From an uncultured Clostridia bacterium (GTDB lineage Bacteria; Bacillota; Clostridia; TANB77; CAG-508): a DNA stretch of 7,785 bases. The position numbers were made by a program, and so were the translations under genes. The notes beneath the pieces are model-generated. The model did not search any database, was not told the origin of the DNA, and worked only from the letters and a program-made list of their open reading frames with translations. The stretch covers positions 1 through 7,785 of the forward strand of contig CANPWI010000065.1 of assembly GCA_947584125.1 (NCBI GenBank), given 5' to 3'. Below, piece by piece: positions 5,254 to 7,785 of the stretch. Each line of letters begins with the position of its first letter. Positions within the stretch are counted from its first letter, which is position 1.

Positions 5254-7044
5254 TTATTTATTTAAATTTTCTTTTATTTTTTTAGCTAATTCTTTATTTA
5301 TACCTTTTACCTCTTCTATTTCTTCTATTTTTGCATTTTTAATATTTTCTACACTTCCAAATTTTTTTAGTAATAATTTCTTTTTTACATCACCTATACC
5401 ACTAATTTCGTCTAATAATGATTTTTTCATTTGTGCATCTCTTAATTTTCTATGATAACTAATTGCTGTATCATGCACTGTATCTTGAAAATGTGTTAAA
5501 GTATTTTTTAGTGTTTCTGATAAATTCATTTCTTTTCTATTTTCATCTATTAATGCTCTTGTTCTGTGTTTATCATCTTTTACCATTCCTAATATAGGTA
5601 TATCTAAATTGTATTTTTCAATAGCTCTTTTAGCTGCTTTTATTTGAGTAATACCACCATCTACAAAAATTGCATCAGGTAAATCTCCAAATGCTCCCTT
5701 AGGGTCATCTATGGAATGTTTTAATCTTCTAGTTATTATCTCTTCCATACATTTTGGGTCATCTTGACCAAGAACAGTTTTTATTTTAAATCTTTTTGAT
5801 AATTTCTTATTTACTTTTCCATCTTTTAATACACTCATTCCAGCAACTACAAATTCTCCTGAAATATTTGAAATATCAAAAGTTTCTATTTTTCTAGGTA
5901 TTTTTTCAACATTTAATATTTCTTTTAGTTCTCCTAAAATATCATTGTTTTCTTTTTCTTTATTATCTAGTGTTACTTTTGCATTTTTTTCTGCCATTTC
6001 TACAAATCTTAGCTTTTCTCCCTTTTGTGGTGACTTTATTTCTACCTTTTTTCCAAGTTTCTCTGTAAGTAATTTTTCTATTATATCTTTATCTTCTATT
6101 TCTTCTTGAATCATAATTTTAGATGGAATTGTTTCTTTATTTATATAGTATTGTTTTATAAAACCTGAAATAATTTCTTCATCATTCATTTCTTGTAAAT
6201 TATCAAAGAAATAATGTTCTCTTCCTATCATTTTACTACCACGAACAAAAAATATTTCTACACATACTAATCTTTCATTTTTAGCTATTCCAATAACATC
6301 TATACTATTTTCTGAAATATTAGATACCTTTTGTTTTTCTGATATTCTTTCTATTGCTATTTTCTTATCTCTTATATATGCTGCCTTTTCATACTCCATA
6401 TTTTCAGATGCTTTTTTCATATCTTCCTCAAGTAACTTAATTATTTTATCTGTTTTTCCTTCAAGTAGCATAATTATTTCATCTATTTGCTTTTTATACT
6501 CCTCTTTAGAAATATAACCCATACAAGGGCCTAAGCATCTTTTTATGTGATAATTTAAGCATACTCTTGTCTGTGATTTAAAATTTTTGCATTGTCTAAT
6601 TTTATATTTTTGTTTTATAAAATCAACCATCTCTTTTGCTGCACCTGGATTTGCATAAGGGCCAAAATATTTTGCTCCATCATTTTGTAATCTTCTTGTG
6701 ATAATAACATTAGGGTAGTCCGATTTTACATCTATCTTTATGTAAGGATATGTTTTATCATCTTTTAATAATACATTAAATTTTGGCATATTTTCCTTAA
6801 TTAAATTACACTCTAAAATTAATGCCTCAGCTTCGTTATCTGTTACAATATATTCAAAATGGTCTATTAAAGATACCATATTTTGAATTCTTTTTGTTTT
6901 CTTATTTTTTCTAAAATATTGTCTAACTCTATTTTTTAAAACTACAGCTTTACCAACATATATAATATTATCATCTTTATCTTTCATAATGTATACACCT
7001 GGTTTGTTAGGTAGTTTCTTTAATTCAGCTTCTATGTTAAACAT
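5254..7044 (-). CDS. uvrC: Excinuclease ABC subunit C (UvrC)
   Basis: UvrC makes both incisions around bulky DNA lesions in UvrABC nucleotide excision repair. The N-terminal GIY-YIG nuclease domain (about 12-95) shows GVYIMKD with Tyr18, IIYVGKA with Tyr29, Arg39 and Glu78; it makes the 3' cut. Cys152, Cys162, Cys170 and Cys174 match the iron-sulfur cluster cysteines known in UvrC. The UVR motif that binds UvrB is at about 200-236 (EYEKAAYIRD). The RNase H-like domain for the 5' cut has Asp390 (ETFDISN), Asp462 (FVDGG) and a His near 524. The tandem helix-hairpin-helix region is at about 543-593 (ISGIGDVKKK, VKGINKELAKK). At 596 residues it is full length. The Shine-Dalgarno AAAAGGAG (7051-7058) includes bases of the trmFO stop codon, so the two genes are probably translationally coupled. 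Confidence 0.98.
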   Translation of the reverse strand: MFNIEAELKKLPNKPGVYIMKDKDDNIIYVGKAVVLKNRVRQYFRKNKKTKRIQNMVSLIDHFEYIVTDNEAEALILECNLIKENMPKFNVLLKDDKTYPYIKIDVKSDYPNVIITRRLQNDGAKYFGPYANPGAAKEMVDFIKQKYKIRQCKNFKSQTRVCLNYHIKRCLGPCMGYISKEEYKKQIDEIIMLLEGKTDKIIKLLEEDMKKASENMEYEKAAYIRDKKIAIERISEKQKVSNISENSIDVIGIAKNERLVCVEIFFVRGSKMIGREHYFFDNLQEMNDEEIISGFIKQYYINKETIPSKIMIQEEIEDKDIIEKLLTEKLGKKVEIKSPQKGEKLRFVEMAEKNAKVTLDNKEKENNDILGELKEILNVEKIPRKIETFDISNISGEFVVAGMSVLKDGKVNKKLSKRFKIKTVLGQDDPKCMEEIITRRLKHSIDDPKGAFGDLPDAIFVDGGITQIKAAKRAIEKYNLDIPILGMVKDDKHRTRALIDENRKEMNLSETLKNTLTHFQDTVHDTAISYHRKLRDAQMKKSLLDEISGIGDVKKKLLLKKFGSVENIKNAKIEEIEEVKGINKELAKKIKENLNK

Positions 7045-7050
7045 TATTTT

Positions 7051-7058
7051 CTCCTTTT
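7051..7058 (-). promoter_or_regulatory. uvrC Shine-Dalgarno overlapping the trmFO stop codon
   Basis: AAAAGGAG lies 6 bases before the uvrC ATG, and its first two A residues belong to the trmFO stop TAA (7057-7059). A ribosome finishing trmFO would sit on this site, which suggests coupled translation of the two genes. Confidence 0.75.
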
Positions 7059-7785
7059 ATATATTTATTAATAATTCATTTAAATCCTTTAAAGCAATAT
7101 CTGCAAGCTTTCCATATTTAACCTTTTTATCTTTAATTCTTTCCTCTAACTGTGGTAATATTCCAAAATTTGCATTCATTGGTTGAAATTGTTTATTAGG
7201 TGTTGATACATACTTTGCAAGTGCACCTATTATAGTGGTATTAGGATATATTATTTTTTCCTGCATATTAATTTTTCTTACTGCATTTACTCCTGCAACT
7301 AATCCTGAACTTATTGATTCAACATACCCTTCCACTCCTGTTATTTGACCTGCAAAAAATATGTTGCTATTTTCTTTTAAATTATATGTTTCATCTAACA
7401 ATTTAGTAGAGTTTATATATGTATTTCTATGCATAACACCATATTTCATAAATTCAGCATTTTCAAGACCTGGAATTTTTGAAAATACTCTTTTTTGTTC
7501 TCCAAACTTTAAATTTGTTTGAAAACCAACCATATTATATAATGTACCTTCTTTATTATCTTGCCTTAATTGTACTACAGCATAAGGTCTTCTTCCAGTT
7601 CTTTTATCTGTAAAACCAACTGGCTTTAATGGTCCAAATCTTAAAGTATCTATTCCCCTTTTTGCCATTATTTCTATAGGCATACAACCTTCAAATATTT
7701 CTCTTTTCTCAAATTCATGTAATGTTACTACCTCTGCAGATATTAATTCATTACAAAATTCTTCATATTCCTCTTTATTCATAGG
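7057..7785 (-). CDS. trmFO: Folate-dependent tRNA uridine-54 C5-methyltransferase TrmFO, 3' part
   Basis: TrmFO methylates U54 of tRNA (ribothymidine in the T-loop) using methylenetetrahydrofolate and FAD. Only the last 242 or so residues lie here; the family is about 435 residues long, so a little under half is missing off the right edge. The frame stays open to the last base (a Pro codon before the Met at 7782, as in the family's CPMNKEEY), so this Met is internal, not the start. Numbered from that Met, visible motifs are EFEKREIFEGCMPIE (23-37) with Cys33, which probably matches the conserved catalytic cysteine near position 226 of the B. subtilis enzyme, then RFGPLKPVGF (48-57), VGFQTNLKFGEQKRVF (85-100) and the FAD-domain motif FFAGQITGVEGYVESISSG (142-160). 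It is followed by uvrC after 12 bases. Confidence 0.95.
   Translation of the reverse strand, partial: PMNKEEYEEFCNELISAEVVTLHEFEKREIFEGCMPIEIMAKRGIDTLRFGPLKPVGFTDKRTGRRPYAVVQLRQDNKEGTLYNMVGFQTNLKFGEQKRVFSKIPGLENAEFMKYGVMHRNTYINSTKLLDETYNLKENSNIFFAGQITGVEGYVESISSGLVAGVNAVRKINMQEKIIYPNTTIIGALAKYVSTPNKQFQPMNANFGILPQLEERIKDKKVKYGKLADIALKDLNELLINI

Noticed and set aside
6426..6484. Imperfect 26-base direct repeat 33 bases apart in uvrC (IIMLLEGKTD / IIKLLEEDMK)
   Set aside because: This is the normal heptad-like sequence leading into the UVR motif of UvrC, so it reflects protein family sequence and not a DNA repeat element.
6989..7186. 65-residue open frame on the + strand across the uvrC-trmFO junction
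   Set aside because: It overlaps two well-identified genes in antisense and has no supporting features.
1..7785. Defence system, mobile element, CRISPR array, tRNA or riboswitch
   Set aside because: Genes fill nearly all of the window and belong to housekeeping families. The gaps are under 120 bases and hold no repeats, clover-leaf or conserved aptamer pattern that I can see.

Overview
The window reads as chromosomal housekeeping DNA from a low-GC Firmicute, most likely an uncultured or little-studied clostridial lineage. By eye about three quarters of the bases are A or T, and lysine, isoleucine and asparagine codons are mostly A/T-ended. The genes point the same way: a folate-type TrmFO, a MEP-pathway IspH, and a MurC with the clostridial-style EACEYVESFLKF segment. 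The standard code appears to be used. I see no insertion sequence, phage gene, CRISPR array, tRNA or rRNA.

Layout. On the + strand, murC (peptidoglycan precursor ligase) has its own sigma-A-type promoter and a very short leader. It runs into a strong hairpin at 1492-1533 that can terminate transcription from both sides. All other genes lie on the - strand. In their order of transcription, from the right edge, they are: trmFO (cut by the window edge), uvrC, a 71-residue one-pass membrane protein, ispH, a class I SAM-dependent methyltransferase of the RlmI-like type, an RluA-family pseudouridine synthase, and a short-chain dehydrogenase. trmFO and uvrC are tightly coupled (the trmFO stop codon is part of the uvrC Shine-Dalgarno), as are the methyltransferase and the pseudouridine synthase (3-base gap or less). 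Three of the seven act on RNA modification. The others serve DNA repair, isoprenoid synthesis and an unknown redox reaction. I infer a loose housekeeping operon, not a dedicated pathway.

The most interesting region is the 56-base gap between ispH and the methyltransferase, together with ispH itself. Two near-consensus promoters face each other in the gap, with their -10 boxes one base apart. The leftward one (TTGACT-N17-TATAAT) would drive the methyltransferase and pseudouridine synthase. The rightward one (TTGACA-N17-TATAAA) would fire into ispH in antisense. About 600 bases on, inside ispH, lies a perfect 11-bp stem followed by six T on the + strand, which looks like an intrinsic terminator for that antisense transcript. 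Together they predict an antisense RNA of about 635 nt covering roughly the last 70% of ispH. This is inference from sequence only.

Other points: murC and the pseudouridine synthase probably start three and four codons downstream of their longest open frames. The murC promoter holds a 20-bp inverted repeat that could be an operator. All intergenic stretches are below 120 bases.
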